From Schistocerca nitens (taxonomy: Eukaryota > Arthropoda > Insecta > Orthoptera > Acrididae), in NCBI RefSeq assembly GCF_023898315.1, contig NC_064621.1, forward strand, positions 536,011,383-536,075,382: a stretch of DNA of 64,000 nucleotides, read 5' to 3'. Under the pieces are notes generated by a model. That model worked only from the letters and a program-made list of their open reading frames with translations, ran no database searches and was not told where the DNA came from. Of this stretch, positions 21,548 through 32,173 are shown piece after piece. The first letter of the stretch is position 1. Each line of letters opens with the position of its first letter. The position numbers and the translations under genes are program-made.

Positions 21548-22969
21548 CACTCCTGGAAATGGAAAAAAGAACACATTGACACCGGTGTGTCAGACCCACC
21601 ATACTTGCTCCGGACACTGCGAGAGGGCTGTACAAGCAATGATCACACGCACGGCACAGCGGACACACCAGGAACCGCGGTGTTGGCCGTCGAATGGCGC
21701 TAGCTGCGCAGCATTTGTGCACCGCCGCCGTCAGTGTCAGCCAGTTTGCCGTGGCATACGGAGCTCCATCGCAGTCTTTAACACTGGTAGCATGCCGCGA
21801 CAGCGTGGACGTGAACCGTATGTGCAGTTGACGGACTTTGAGCGAGGACGTATAGTGGGCATGCGGGAGGCCGGGTGGACGTACCGCCGAATTGCTCAAC
21901 ACGTGGGGCGTGAGGTCTCCACAGTACATCGATGTTGTCGCCAGTGGTCGGCGGAAGGTGCACGTGCCCGTCGACCTGGGACCGGACCGCAGCGACGCAC
22001 GGATGCACGCCAAGACCGTAGGATCCTACGCAGTGCCGTAGGGGACCGCATCGCCACTTCCCAGCAAATTAGGGACACTGTTGCTCCTGGGGTATCGGCC
22101 AGGACCATTCGCAACCGTCTCCATGAAGCTGGGCTACGGTCCCGCACACCGTTAGGCCGTCTTCCGCTCACGCCCCAACATCGTGCAGCCCACCTCCAGT
22201 GGTGTCGCGACAGGCGTGAATGGAGGGACGAATGGAGACGTGTCGTCTTCAGCGATGAGAGTCGCTTCTGCCTTGGTGCCAATGATGGTCGTATGCGTGT
22301 TTGGCGCCGTGCAGGTGAGCGCCACAATCAGGACTGCATACGACCGAGGCACACAGGGCCAACACCCGGCATCATGGTGTGGGGAGCGATCTCCTACACT
22401 GGCCGTACACCACTGGTGATCGTCGAGGGGACACTGAATAGTGCACGGTACATCCAAACCGTCATCGAACCCATCGTTCTACCATTCCTAGACCGGCAAG
22501 GGAACTTGCTGTTCCAACAGGACAATGCACGTCCGCATGTATCCCGTGCCACCCAACGTGCTCTAGAAGGTGTAAGTTAACTACCCTGGCCAGCAAGATC
22601 TCCGGATCTTTCCCCCATTGAGCATGTTTGGGACTGGATGAAGCGTCGTCTCACGCGGTCTGCACGTCCAGCACGAACGCTGGTCCAACTGAGGCGCCAG
22701 GTGGAAATGGCATGGCAAGCCGTTCCACAGGACTACATCCAGCATCTCTACGATCGTCTCCATGGGAGAATAGCAGCCTGCATTGCCGCGAAAGGTGGAT
22801 ATACACTGTACTAGTGCCGACATTGTGCATGCTCTGTTGCCTGTGTCTATGTGCCTGTGGTTCTGTCAGTGTGATCATGTGATGTATCTGACCCCAGGAA
22901 TGTGTCAATAAAGTTTCCCCTTCCTGGGACAATGAATTCACGGTGTTCTTATTTCAATTTCCAGGAGTG
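21548..22969 (+). mobile_element. Tc1-like element, copy 2
   Basis: 1422 bp, the same length as copy 1 at 10529-11950, with the same terminal repeats (CACTCCTGGAAAT) and TA duplications at 21546-21547 and 22970-22971. The two copies differ at roughly fifteen scattered positions over 1.4 kb, so both are recent. Confidence 0.95.
21792..22814 (+). pseudogene. Tc1-like transposase copy 2, one nonsense change
   Basis: Colinear with the intact 340-codon gene at 10773-11795. A C-to-T change turns codon 263 (CAA, Gln) into TAA at 22578-22580, removing the catalytic glutamate and the last 78 residues. The rest of the frame is open. Other differences from copy 1 are single substitutions, such as Thr to Ile in GDRTATS. 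This copy could still move if supplied with transposase in trans, since its ends are intact. Confidence 0.93.
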
Positions 22970-23399
22970 TAGTTCTGACAGAGACACATGTACCGGTACG
23001 GGTTGCAAGGACTGCAGCGATCTGCTTAGGAGTAAGATGTCTAGTAGGGCTACGCATCGATTCCCTTGTGGTGTGGTCGTCCGCTTACGACCACCGACAT
23101 GCCTTTCCATGGAATTACCACATTCAGCGAGATGAGGCTTTTGGACACGCCCATTACTGTGGCCACAGTAGTGATACTTTTAACGGCAGGCCAGCTACTC
23201 GTCCACAATTGTAAGCATTGAAATGATGTCTTGCACACATGCTCTCAGACCAAAAGGAATGTCATACTGATCAGTTCCACAACAACCAACGCCAAACACC
23301 GCACTGCAGGAATTGTCGAATACGTATCGAGTGTTCGTGCACAGGTTTCGCTGCAGTTAACACTTAGCGCCCTCTACATTTCCTTTTACTACCATTGGT

Positions 23400-23485
23400 C
23401 GAGTGTTCCGTAGCAGTTATCGACTGTTCCGTAGCAAGTGGCAGTTGTTCGTAGCAAGTGTCACCTGTTCCTTAGCAGTTGTGAA
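23400..23485. repeat. Short imperfect tandem repeat
   Basis: Four diverged units of about 22 bp built on TGTTCCGTAGCAGTT. Confidence 0.65.
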
Positions 23486-24240
23486 GCAATGCATTTTAGA
23501 AGCATTATCAGCTACTTCCAAAAAATATTTTTAATTCTTAGTACTAGTTGAGAGGGGAGTTATTCGCTCTGTATATTGAGCATGAAGTGTAGGCAACGAA
23601 GTCGAGATATGGAAAGGGAATTACAATTCAGGGTGAAGAAATAAATACTTAGAAATTTGTCGATGGAATTGTAATTCTGTCAGAGACGTCAAAGGTTTTG
23701 GAAGTTTAGTTGAACGGAGTAGATAGTGCCTTGAGTTATCATGAAAAGTATTTTTATTAATGTACTGGCTTTCGTGTTGTGGCCATATAGCCATCTCAAT
23801 CGCAGAATACCAATTATGACGACACGAACGTGAGTGAGGTCAACACAATACTCAGAAAATCCTCTGACGCCACCGGGAATCGAACCCACGCTCTACTATG
23901 TAATGAATATACCGATTAATAAACTGGAATTAATATGAAGTAAATACTCAATTACAGCAAGCTCGAAAACAGGCGGTAACGAAATGTTATCTAAGTGTAA
24001 CATTCGTTCACACGAGGGGCCATGTAACATCGCATCTTAGTGTTTCTTTCAACTGTGAAGTGCGAATGTGAACATTACACTGATGGAGTTATCTCTGATT
24101 AGCAACGTGTGGCGCTGACCTCACAGCTATTGAGGCGGACTTAAAGAATATTAAAAGAAGGGTAATGTTATTATTGATTGACATTTTTTTGTACGCAAAG
24201 GTTTTTCTCCTACATAACAAATACCCGGGAATTATTACAT
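23486..24240. other. Unrecognised AT-rich sequence
   Basis: No gene or known repeat. Confidence 0.3.
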
Positions 24241-24254
24241 CTTTTAGGTAAGAT

Positions 24255-25460
24255 CTTAATTTATCTCCTCAGGATGTCCCTCCAGGTGTTTCGATCTTGT
24301 ATATCTTCTTCCTCAGCGCCAAGTCTTCTCATTGTTAATCGCACATTTTGGAGCCAGGTGGTCACAGGGCGTCTTCTTCGCTTCTTTCCCTCTGGTTCCC
24401 ATTCGAGGATCATTTTCGGAATTCTGGCTTTCTCCATCGTTCTTACATGCCTGTGCCATTGTGATTTCCTTGTATCCATCACGTCATTTAGTCTTTCTCT
24501 TACTTCCATTCTCTTTATTATTTCGTCATTTCTTACTTTCTCTTTTCTAGAAATACTTGCTGATCTTGTCCAGAAATCCATTTCTACTGCTTGCAGATTT
24601 TTTTAGGTGTTTCAGATTTGTAGTCAAAGTCTCCATGCTCCATAAGATTGAGTTGAGCATCCCAATGACCTTCCTTTAACTGCTAATTCTTTGATTAAGT
24701 TTTACCTTTGACTTTCCCTGCAACTCTAAAATGGATCCCAAGTAGCAGAAAGTATTGACATTCATAATTTTCTTTAGCATTATGCACTAGTCATCTGGAT
24801 CATTAGTAATTAATCTTCAAGCCCCAGTTTCTGTATTTCATTGCTAATTTGTTACACATATAATTTGCATCCTCCCCGTCTTGTGCTATAACTACTTGAT
24901 CATCGGCAAATAGTAGGTGATGTAAGTAAACTCCGTCTTTAATTTCTAGCACCATTCGATTGCATTTACGAGAGCGTATCTTGAGACTGATATCTATATA
25001 GATTTTAAATGAGTTGGTGTCATGGGGCAGCCTTGTAACAGACCCTTGCTTTTTCTAAACTTCTGTGAAAGTGTACTACCAATTGTCTCCTGACATGTGT
25101 TATCTTTATACTATTCTTGTATTATTTTAATTAGAGGACCCTTGTCAAATGTAATGCTCTCCAAAGTAGGCTCAAATGGTTCAAATGGCTCTGAGCACTA
25201 TGGGACTTAACTTTAGTGGTCATCAGTCCCCTAGAACTTAGAACTACTTAAACCTAACTAACCTAAGGACATCACACACATCCATTCCCGAGGCAGGATT
25301 CGAACCTGCGACCGTAGCGATCGCGCGGTTCCAGACTGTAGCGCCTTTAACCGCTTGGCCACCACGGCCGGCTCTCCAAAGTAGTTTTTTCGGGACAGTA
25401 TCATATGATTTTTGTAAATCTATGAAAATTAATCCTGTTTTTTGATTCTTCCCTATACTT
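24255..25460 (-). pseudogene. APE-type LINE remnant (RTE-like), SINE inside
   Basis: Minus strand, N to C: FIDLQKSYDTVPK (RT motif A), a SINE insertion, then SKGLLQGCPMTPT (motif B), LLFADDQVVIAQDGEDANY (motif C, FADD intact), FCYLGSIL, and the C-terminal region MDFWTRSASISRKEKVRNDE ... RHVRTMEKARIPKMILEW ... GKKRRRRPVTTW. Several stops lie between motif C and the C-terminus. The C-terminal pattern is widespread in arthropod LINEs; I place it in the RTE/jockey group without certainty. The 5' part with the endonuclease is absent. Confidence 0.8.
25170..25371 (-). mobile_element. Type A SINE
   Basis: Full-length minus-strand copy with a 13-bp duplication, CTCTCCAAAGTAG (25157-25169, 25372-25384). 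It interrupts the LINE between RT motifs A and B. Confidence 0.95.
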
Positions 25461-25489
25461 CAGTAAGATCTGTAATGTGATGTACTCGA

Positions 25490-25650
25490 CTTAAATCAGA
25501 CAATCCTGAGGGAATTAGATGAGGAAGTGAGACAGTAAAGTAGCAGACGAGTTTCGCTATTTGGGTAGCAAAATAACTGATTCTGGCTGAAGAACAGAGC
25601 GTGTAAAACGCAGAAGGGCAATAGGAAGAAAAGGGATTTGATATTTCTGA
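25490..25650 (+). pseudogene. LINE fragment
   Basis: Plus strand encodes ADEFRYLGSKITDSG and then a basic stretch, matching the YYLGSKITDDG block of the LINE at 56.8-57.7 kb, but in opposite orientation and strongly decayed. Confidence 0.6.
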
Positions 25651-26133
25651 TGCTCGTTGTAGCTGTTACAAACTACTTGTTGAGGACCTTTGTACCACGG
25701 TACACGCGGTTGCAAAACGACGGCGAACAGCTGGCGGGAGAGGACACCTGCCATCAAGTTGAGTGCGGCATAGCGCCTCCACGTGTAGGCGTAAAAGCCG
25801 GTGAAGGCCCGCCAGGGACTGAGTGGAGAGGCGTCTTAAAAAGAAACGGATGTCGTTACCGAACAAGTAACGAGCGGCCAGAGCGAGCCGTCGTGCCCTG
25901 CTGTCCGCCGCGTAACAGGCAAGGACGCTGCACTCTGGTCTGGCCATCCGCATTACCTGGTACACACTTCTAAACTGCTCAAAAATAATGTTTCACCAGC
26001 GTTATCACTTGTATAGTTTACGGATTTTTTCATACTTTTTATTGGCAGGCTGTTTCTCCATACACTTTTGACATGATATTTTGTCAAATAACCTCAGCGT
26101 AGGACAATGGTTAACAATTTATAGATTTATACA
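25651..26133. other. Unrecognised sequence
   Basis: GC-rich centre near 25740-25960 with chance open frames on both strands. Confidence 0.25.
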
Positions 26134-26282
26134 TACACCGAAGAGCCAAAAAACTGGTATAGGCACGTGTATTCAAATAGAGAGATATGTAAACAGGGAG
26201 AATACGGCGCTGCGGCCGGTAACGCCTATACAAGAGGACAAGTGTCTAGCGCAGTTGTTGGATCGGTTACTGCTGCTACGAT

Positions 26283-27476
26283 GGCAGGTCATCAGTATTT
26301 AAGTGAGTCTGAACGTGATGTTACAGTCGGCGCAAGAGCGATGGGACACAGCACCCCCGAGGTGGCGATTAAGTGGCGATTTTCCCGTACGACCATTTGA
26401 CGAGTGTACCGTGAATATCAGGAATCCGGTAAAATATCAAATCTCCGACATCACGGCGGCCGGAAAAAGATCCTGCAAGAACGGGACCATCAACAACTGA
26501 AGAGAATCGTTCAACGTGACAGAAGTGCAATCCTTCCGCTAATTGCTGCATATTTCACTGCTGGCCCATAAACAAGTAACAGCGTGCGAAACATTCAACG
26601 AAACATCATCGATATGGGCTTTCGGAGCCAAAGGCCCCTCTCATGTACCCTTGATGACCGCACAACACAAATCTTTACGCCGCACCTGGGGTCGCCGGCC
26701 GGGGTGGCCGAGCGGTTCTAGGCGCTACAGTCTGGAACCGCGTGACCGCTACGGTCGCAGGTTCGAATCCTGCCTCGGGCGTGGATGTGTGTGATGCCCT
26801 GAGGTTAGTTACGTTTTAGTAGTTCTAAGTTCTAGGGGACTGATGACCTTAGAAGTTGAGTCCCATAGTGCTCAGAGCCACGCCTGGAGTAGTCAACACC
26901 GACGATAGACTGTTGACAATTGGAAACAGGTTGCCTGGTCGGACGAGTCTCGTTTAAAATTGTATCGAGACAATCCTATCAATCCATGGATCCTGCACGT
27001 CAGCAGCTGACTGTTCAAGCTGGTGGAGACTCTGCAATGGTTTGGGGCGTGTGCAGTTGGAGTGATATGGGACTCCTGATACGTTTAGATACGACTCTGA
27101 CAGGTGACACGTACGTAAGCATCCTGTCTGATAACCTGCATCCATTCATGTCCATGGTGCATTCCGACGGACTTGGGAAATTCCATCAGAACAATGCGAC
27201 ACCCCACACGTCCAGAGTTTCTGCAGAGTGGCTCTAGGAGCACTCTTGTGAGTTTAAACACTTCCGCTGGCCACCAAATTCCTCAGACATGAACGTTATT
27301 GACCATATCTTGGATGCCTTGCAATGGGCTACTCAGCAGAGGTCTCCACCAACTCGTATTCTTACCGGTTGATGGACAGCCCTGCAGGAGTCATGGTGTC
27401 AGTTCTCTCCAGCACTACTTCAGACATTAGTCGAGTCTACGTCGTGTTGCGGCACTTCTGCGTGCTCGCGGGGGTC
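26283..27476 (+). pseudogene. Tc1-like transposase pseudogene
   Basis: It starts LSESERDVTVGARAMGHSTPEVAIKWRFSR, the first helix-turn-helix, broken by a TGA near 26398; then YREYQESGKISNLRHHGGRK. After the SINE it resumes with a decayed first catalytic block (GRVSFKIV), SAMVWGVCSWSDMG, a second block with Asp changed to Asn (FHQNNATPHTSRVS), and SSDMNVIDHILDAL where the catalytic Glu is Asp. It differs from the intact Tc1 of this window and represents another family. Confidence 0.8.
26694..26880 (+). mobile_element. Type A SINE inside Tc1
   Basis: Complete head, B box and body. The flanks CACCTGGGGTC and CGCCTGGAGT are similar but not identical, so the duplication is decayed. Confidence 0.88.
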
Positions 27477-27599
27477 CTACACGATATTAGGCAAGTGTAC
27501 CAGTTCGTTTGGCATTCAGTGTATAAAAATTTAAACTCAGTTTCTCTACTAACTGCAACAAAACGTAGTCCACGGTATAAATCTTAACACTCCCTACAG

Positions 27600-28615
27600 T
27601 AAGTTGTGAGTTGTTGTTGTTGTCGTCGTCGTTGATGTTGTTGTTGTTCTTGAGGTCTTCAATCCAAATTAGCTTTATGCAGATCTCCAAATCGGTTTCC
27701 CCTTTGCAAGCCTCTGAATCTCTGCATAGATACTCCATCCTACTTCTATTTTAACCTTCTTACAGTATTCTAGTCTCCTTCTATCCCCCCCCCCCTCGTC
27801 CCTCACCCTTCCACCTCTCCCTTCGATTACCAAACTGACTGACTTTTAGTCAAGTTATGCTTTAAATACCTTTTCTCCCCATTGCAATTCAGTACATCCT
27901 CATTAGTTGCATGAACTATACCCGTCTAATCTTCAGCATTCTTCCGTAGCATTGCATATCAAAAATGTCTATCCTCTTACATCCGATGATTTTTTCTTCC
28001 GTTTTTATTATTATTATTATTTTTTTTTTGGAAACGCTTTTTTTCTATTGCCAGTTCGCATCATGTTATACCTTCTCTGCTGCAGCCTTCATCAGATACT
28101 TTGCTGAACAAAATTCATCTATTTCCTTAGTATCAGCTGACGTTCATCTTATCACGTATTTTCAAGATCCAACAGTCTTCCAAGTTCTTTGCCCGTCTGG
28201 CAGAATTTCAGAGTCATCTGTAAACTTGAAAGTTTTCATTTCTCCTTTTAAAGTTTTAATTACTTGTACAAACATTTCCTTGCTTTCCTTTACTTTATGT
28301 TCATTGTACAGACTGAATAAAATTATGACAAGACTACAATTCTCTCTCACTTCTTTCTCAACTATTGCTTCCTGTTCATATTCCTAGAATCTTACAACTG
28401 CAGTCACGTTTCTGTACAAGTTACACACACTGTCTCACTTCCTGTATTTTATCCGTCCGATCCTAACGATATCGAAGAATGTGTTACAGTCATCATTGTC
28501 AAAAGCTTTCTGTAAAGCTACTAATTCGGGAAACATCGGTTTGTCTTTTCTGAATTCTAAGGTAATTAGTATGGTCATCACTGCCTTGAGTGTTCTTACA
28601 CTTTTTCGGAACTCA
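27600..28615 (-). pseudogene. Decayed LINE 3' region
   Basis: The left end (GTTGTTGTT..., TCTTGAGGTCTTCAATCCAA, then TGCAGATCTCCA) is a diverged copy of the 3' end seen better at 48397 and 56772. On the minus strand 28162-28350 reads EKFKDDSEIL-like blocks matching the KDLEEQL region, and 28500-28560 reads like ALQKAFDNDD. Frame is lost throughout, and a C run (27786-27795) and T run lie inside. Older than the 56.8-kb copy. Confidence 0.6.
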
Positions 28616-28721
28616 GAATGGCATTCCCCGAGGTTAGCTGGTACCAGTTTTTCCGTTTCTCTCGGATAGTCCTCGTCGAAGGATTCGAATGGCGGATTAT
28701 GTTAATACCGGAATATTCTGC

Positions 28722-28968
28722 AAAAAAAAAAAAAAAAAACTTTTGGCTTGATTGGCCGGGAGGCCCCTCACGAGGCAGGTCCGGCCGCCTTGGTGCAGGT
28801 TTTATTACATTCGATGTCACATTGGGCGACCTGCGAGCCGGATGGGGATGAAATGATGATGAAGACGACACAACACCCAGTCCCTGAGCAAAGAAAATCC
28901 CCGGGAATCGAACCCGAGCCCGTAGGACGCCAAACCGTCACGCTGACCACTCAGCTATCGGGGCGGAC
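28722..28968 (-). mobile_element. tRNA-derived SINE, type C
   Basis: Minus strand starts with a tRNA-like head (CCGCCCCGATAGCTGAGTGG) with B box GGTTCGATTCC, then the body CTCAGGGACTGGGTGTTGTG. The 3' tail is an 18-base T run (A run on the plus strand at 28722-28739). A 9-bp duplication, ATATTCTGC, is at 28713-28721 and 28969-28977. Type C has no visible homology to the type A body. Confidence 0.9.
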
Positions 28969-28977
28969 ATATTCTGC

Positions 28978-30898
28978 CCAGAAAGATAATTAAGTGTAAC
29001 TTGCTGACTGGGTTATTGGTTTGGACCCAGTTGTTACATTTTGAAACTAGTGAGGTTTTTCTGCCAATGTATATTTTCCCAAAGTGTTGCGAGGTGCCGG
29101 GGCTAGCAGTGTATTTAACACTAAATTCTTCTAGAATCTACATATGTAAATGATGCTCTAAGCCCCCCCCCCCCCCTATTCTAACTCCGACTTTTGCTGC
29201 TGCACATGGATTAAAAAGATACGCGAACTGACTGTAATCAACTCTGCAAGTGGAGTAGAAAAGAGTTTTGCACCTGCAATAATTTAATTTGATAAATAAG
29301 TTGAATAAAGGAAGGTTTCATTAACGTAGTGAGAAATGATAGAGTTGCTCTACCGATTAACAGAATGAAAGTTCTGTCCAAAATAACAATATGATTTATT
29401 AAGACTAAACACAAAATAATAAACAAAAACACATGAAACATTTACAATACATCAAATTGGCTCAAATTGGATACTCAAACAAACGCTGTGAAGGTGAAGT
29501 TGTCCCTAAACTAGATTGTGACGTTTATGACGAAGTGGTATGTGGAGCCAATTCCTTGCCACTCAAATCTTAAGAGAGACACACCGCTAACCCAACATTA
29601 ATTGCTGCTACATTAGTGAGAACTCAGACGAACAGGCGCGCTCTGCTGAGCTCTGATTATCGCCTAGCAAAAATGCCTGCTTTGCCGGTGCTGCGGACGT
29701 ACATTACCAAGCTGTGTTCTTAGCTGCAAGGACACGATCTGGCGTACTGGAAGCGATGGCTGGTTGCTTCGACGTCCCGTCGTGGTGATGATAATGTCGC
29801 GAGTATAGCCCGAAACAAATTACCCTGGCCTGGTTGTTCCAGACTAAAGACTTCCTAGCAATACAAATGCGCCTCTGAGGGAGACGAAGAAGGCTCGCCA
29901 CACAATCACTGACGGTACAGTGATTGATTTTAACAAGCGAAGTCACCCAGTAACTCCGATTCAGTCAACATTAGCCAAAATTGCTCAAGACAGACAACAT
30001 AGGCCTCTTGTACACAGAACGCTCAATTGCCAACTGTACTCGGAAAGTTACGTTGAAGTCGAAACTTCAGCAGCTTCGTCAAACAGTTACAATTAAATAA
30101 AAGTATATTAGACAGCCAACGGAAGGCAGGCTGACCCGCGCAGCGAGAGCTCAGTCTTGTAACCTACTTCGACCGAAAGGCGAGAGCCGACTACTCACAA
30201 GAGCACCTGTACAAACCGAACACAGAACATTCCCGCCCCCACGACAGTGGCCGTGGTTAACCGTTCCAATCAGCAACTTGAAAACCGGCGGAAAATTCCA
30301 CTCTACTGCCGGAGCACTACCATTCCACCAATGGAGATTCTTGGCGCCAATTTCTGCGCCGATTTTGCTACGTCACGGAGCTATGCCCTGACCAAGCCAA
30401 TCATAGTTACGATTTTGCAGAAAGTGCGGGAATTTGCCCGCCAAAACTCCCTGGGTACACAAGTCATTCCCACGCCTCGCTGGTAGCACGCCAGAAAGTG
30501 TTTTCGCTAAGTTTCTGCGAAGTAACGGGACCTCTAGCCCAGCCGCTACTTCAGGCCCCTCTGAGCGTGTCTCCTCCGCTATTCTACCATGTCGGCGTCT
30601 GGAAAGCATTCACTCGACTCCCTCACACCCGTCGGCTCACCCTTTCAAGATTAGCGGAGCCCGCCTGTCACCGGACCACCCGGGTGACGAGAGACGCTGC
30701 GTGGAAAGTCCGCGTGTGAAGGAATAGCAACTTTACACCGCATGCAATTGGAGAGGAAAATCGTAAGATAGAAATATGAGAGGGGGCTCATGCCACCTCT
30801 CAGTGTCCCAATACGCTAACTTTCCTTTCTTTGATGGTTACGTGTAAGCCGGATAGCCTGTATGTGGCCAGCGACGGGAGGAGAAGAAATGTCAGTAA
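28978..30898. other. Unrecognised 1.9-kb stretch
   Basis: Contains a C run (29163-29176) and a GC-richer second half (about 30130-30730) with short open frames but no domain. It could hold a non-autonomous or LTR fragment that I cannot name. Confidence 0.3.
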
Positions 30899-30937
30899 GT
30901 TTATTAGAGTAAGCCAGGAAATAAAAAACGTAGCCGT

Positions 30938-31010
30938 GTAAGGATATAATATTGTAGGTATCTTGAGTGCTGTATATGGATATTACCTGGAAAATGGGTA
31001 ACGAATGGAG
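30938..31010. repeat. Dispersed repeat shared with 12166-12240
   Basis: Inverse copy of the repeat described at 12 kb, around the complement of CCAGGTAATATCCATATACA. Confidence 0.7.
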
Positions 31011-31085
31011 TTACCGTTAAAGAAATAATATTACTTTTGAATACATTGTGGGAGTGAATAGTGATCAATGAGTTACAAATATTTA

Positions 31086-31237
31086 CTATCAAAAACAGTT
31101 TTGATCACAATTTATTTATTTATTTATGTATTTACCACCAGAAGGATGTTCTTACTCATTGGTCTGAAGATAACAACAGTAGTGGTCGAAACCGGTCACC
31201 GTAATGAATAAACTGTGATCAAGACTGTTTTTGATAG
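31086..31237. mobile_element. 152-bp element with 31-bp inverted repeats
   Basis: The ends CTATCAAAAACAGTTTTGAT and the inverse at 31207-31237 match over 31 bp with two differences, and TA flanks both sides. It looks like a MITE, but its centre contains hammerhead-like motif 2, so a compact retroelement arranged as inverted copies is an alternative. Confidence 0.7.
31157..31206 (+). ncRNA. Hammerhead-ribozyme-like motif 2
   Basis: Plus strand: stem I CATTGGT (31157-31163), core CTGAAGA (31164-31170, fits CUGANGA), stem II region with loop AGTA, core CGAAA (31187-31191), minimal stem III ACCGGT, cleavage site TC (31196-31197), then ACCGTAATG (31198-31206), which pairs with stem I around a two-base bulge. 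Stem II has at least one mismatch, so activity is doubtful. The architecture is the same as in motif 1. Confidence 0.6.
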
Positions 31238-31239
31238 TA

Positions 31240-31956
31240 GAAAAAAAAGAAATAATAAGTTGAAATGACTTGCTTAATGTTGACGATTTACCGCATGAAC
31301 AACGAATATTTAGTACGCAATAAACTGCTTTATTTTTTCTATATTATGGTTCTGTAAGGGAGAAACAGTTTTAAAAAGTTTGAAATTATGTTTAAAGTTT
31401 GTTGGAAGTCGCCAAGTGCTCTCATTATCGAACTGTCGACGAGTATAATCTAGATAATTTGCGCCTCCCTTTAGGGAAAGCTAATTCTTGATGCGTCTTA
31501 GTATTTATGGCGTCATACGAGTATCTTCTGAATCATAGTTCACTTTAAATGCTCGCTGATTTACACAGACCATCTTTTCCCATTCCTTGAAATGCCTCGC
31601 ATTATGGAGAAAGCCGTATTTGCTCCTGCCGTCACTGTGATATCTTTGTGCACGATTTGGAGATCTCTGGCAAAATGCTCGTGACTTTTACTCATTTTCA
31701 TCAAGCAGTTAATATTTTATGTTACGTTACCTGTCTCGTCACCTACCTCGTCCTTAAGTTTTCCAGAGCGCTGTATATTCTTTGAGTGATATTGAAAGAC
31801 GTCAGGCTGGAGTCAGACACTCGTTTACTCTGTCATGAATTATTTATCAGTCAGGTGACAGTTATATTTTTGCCATTGTTTTCGATTAATTCAAACTTTG
31901 ATATCAAAATAGGTGTTAGAGATGACTGTACATATGAAGCCATGCCTCTGTAAAGT
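31240..31956. other. Unrecognised AT-rich sequence
   Basis: No gene or repeat recognised. Confidence 0.3.
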
Positions 31957-31967
31957 AAATATGATTA

Positions 31968-32162
31968 GCCGACCTTGTGGCCGAGAGGTTCTAGGCGCTT
32001 CAGTGCGGAACCGCGCTGCTGCTACGGTCGCAGGTTCTAATCCTGCCTCGGGCATGGATGTGTGTGATGTTCTTAGGTTAGTTAGGTTTAAGTAGTTCTA
32101 AGTCTAGGGGGCTGATGACCTCAGATGTTAAGTCCCATAGTGGTTAGAGCAATTTGTATTTG
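31968..32162 (+). mobile_element. Type A SINE
   Basis: Full-length but diverged copy (B box GGTTCTAATCC). An 11-bp duplication with one mismatch: AAATATGATTA (31957-31967) and AAATCTGATTA (32163-32173). Confidence 0.9.
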
Positions 32163-32173
32163 AAATCTGATTA

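Larger units (their letters stand above)
21040..23260 (-). pseudogene. Old Tc1-like transposase remnant, split by a younger Tc1
   Basis: On the minus strand the N-terminal part lies at 23240-22972 (NGRVQKPHLAECGN, a decayed helix-turn-helix VSKSLIS-like unit, then GGRKRTTTPQGNRCVAL). The C-terminal part lies at 21545-21040 (FPDLDSI where SPDLNPIE is expected, HARDALHRRVS, QKWDSIPQALFNRLIA). The insertion of the 1422-bp Tc1 element at 21548-22969 splits it. Catalytic residues and frame are lost. Its sequence is not close to the inserting element. Confidence 0.7.
26136..27521 (+). mobile_element. Tc1-like element with SINE insertion
   Basis: TA-flanked ends (26134-26135, 27522-27523) with diverged inverted repeats: CACCGAAGAGCCAAA on the left, CACTGAATGCCAAAC on the right, then AACTGGTA in both. 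It carries a decayed transposase gene split by a type A SINE. Confidence 0.85.

Noticed and set aside
28978-30898. An unannotated LTR retrotransposon
   Set aside because: Base composition hinted at an LTR, but I found no pair of matching ends, primer-binding site or Gag/Pol motif.
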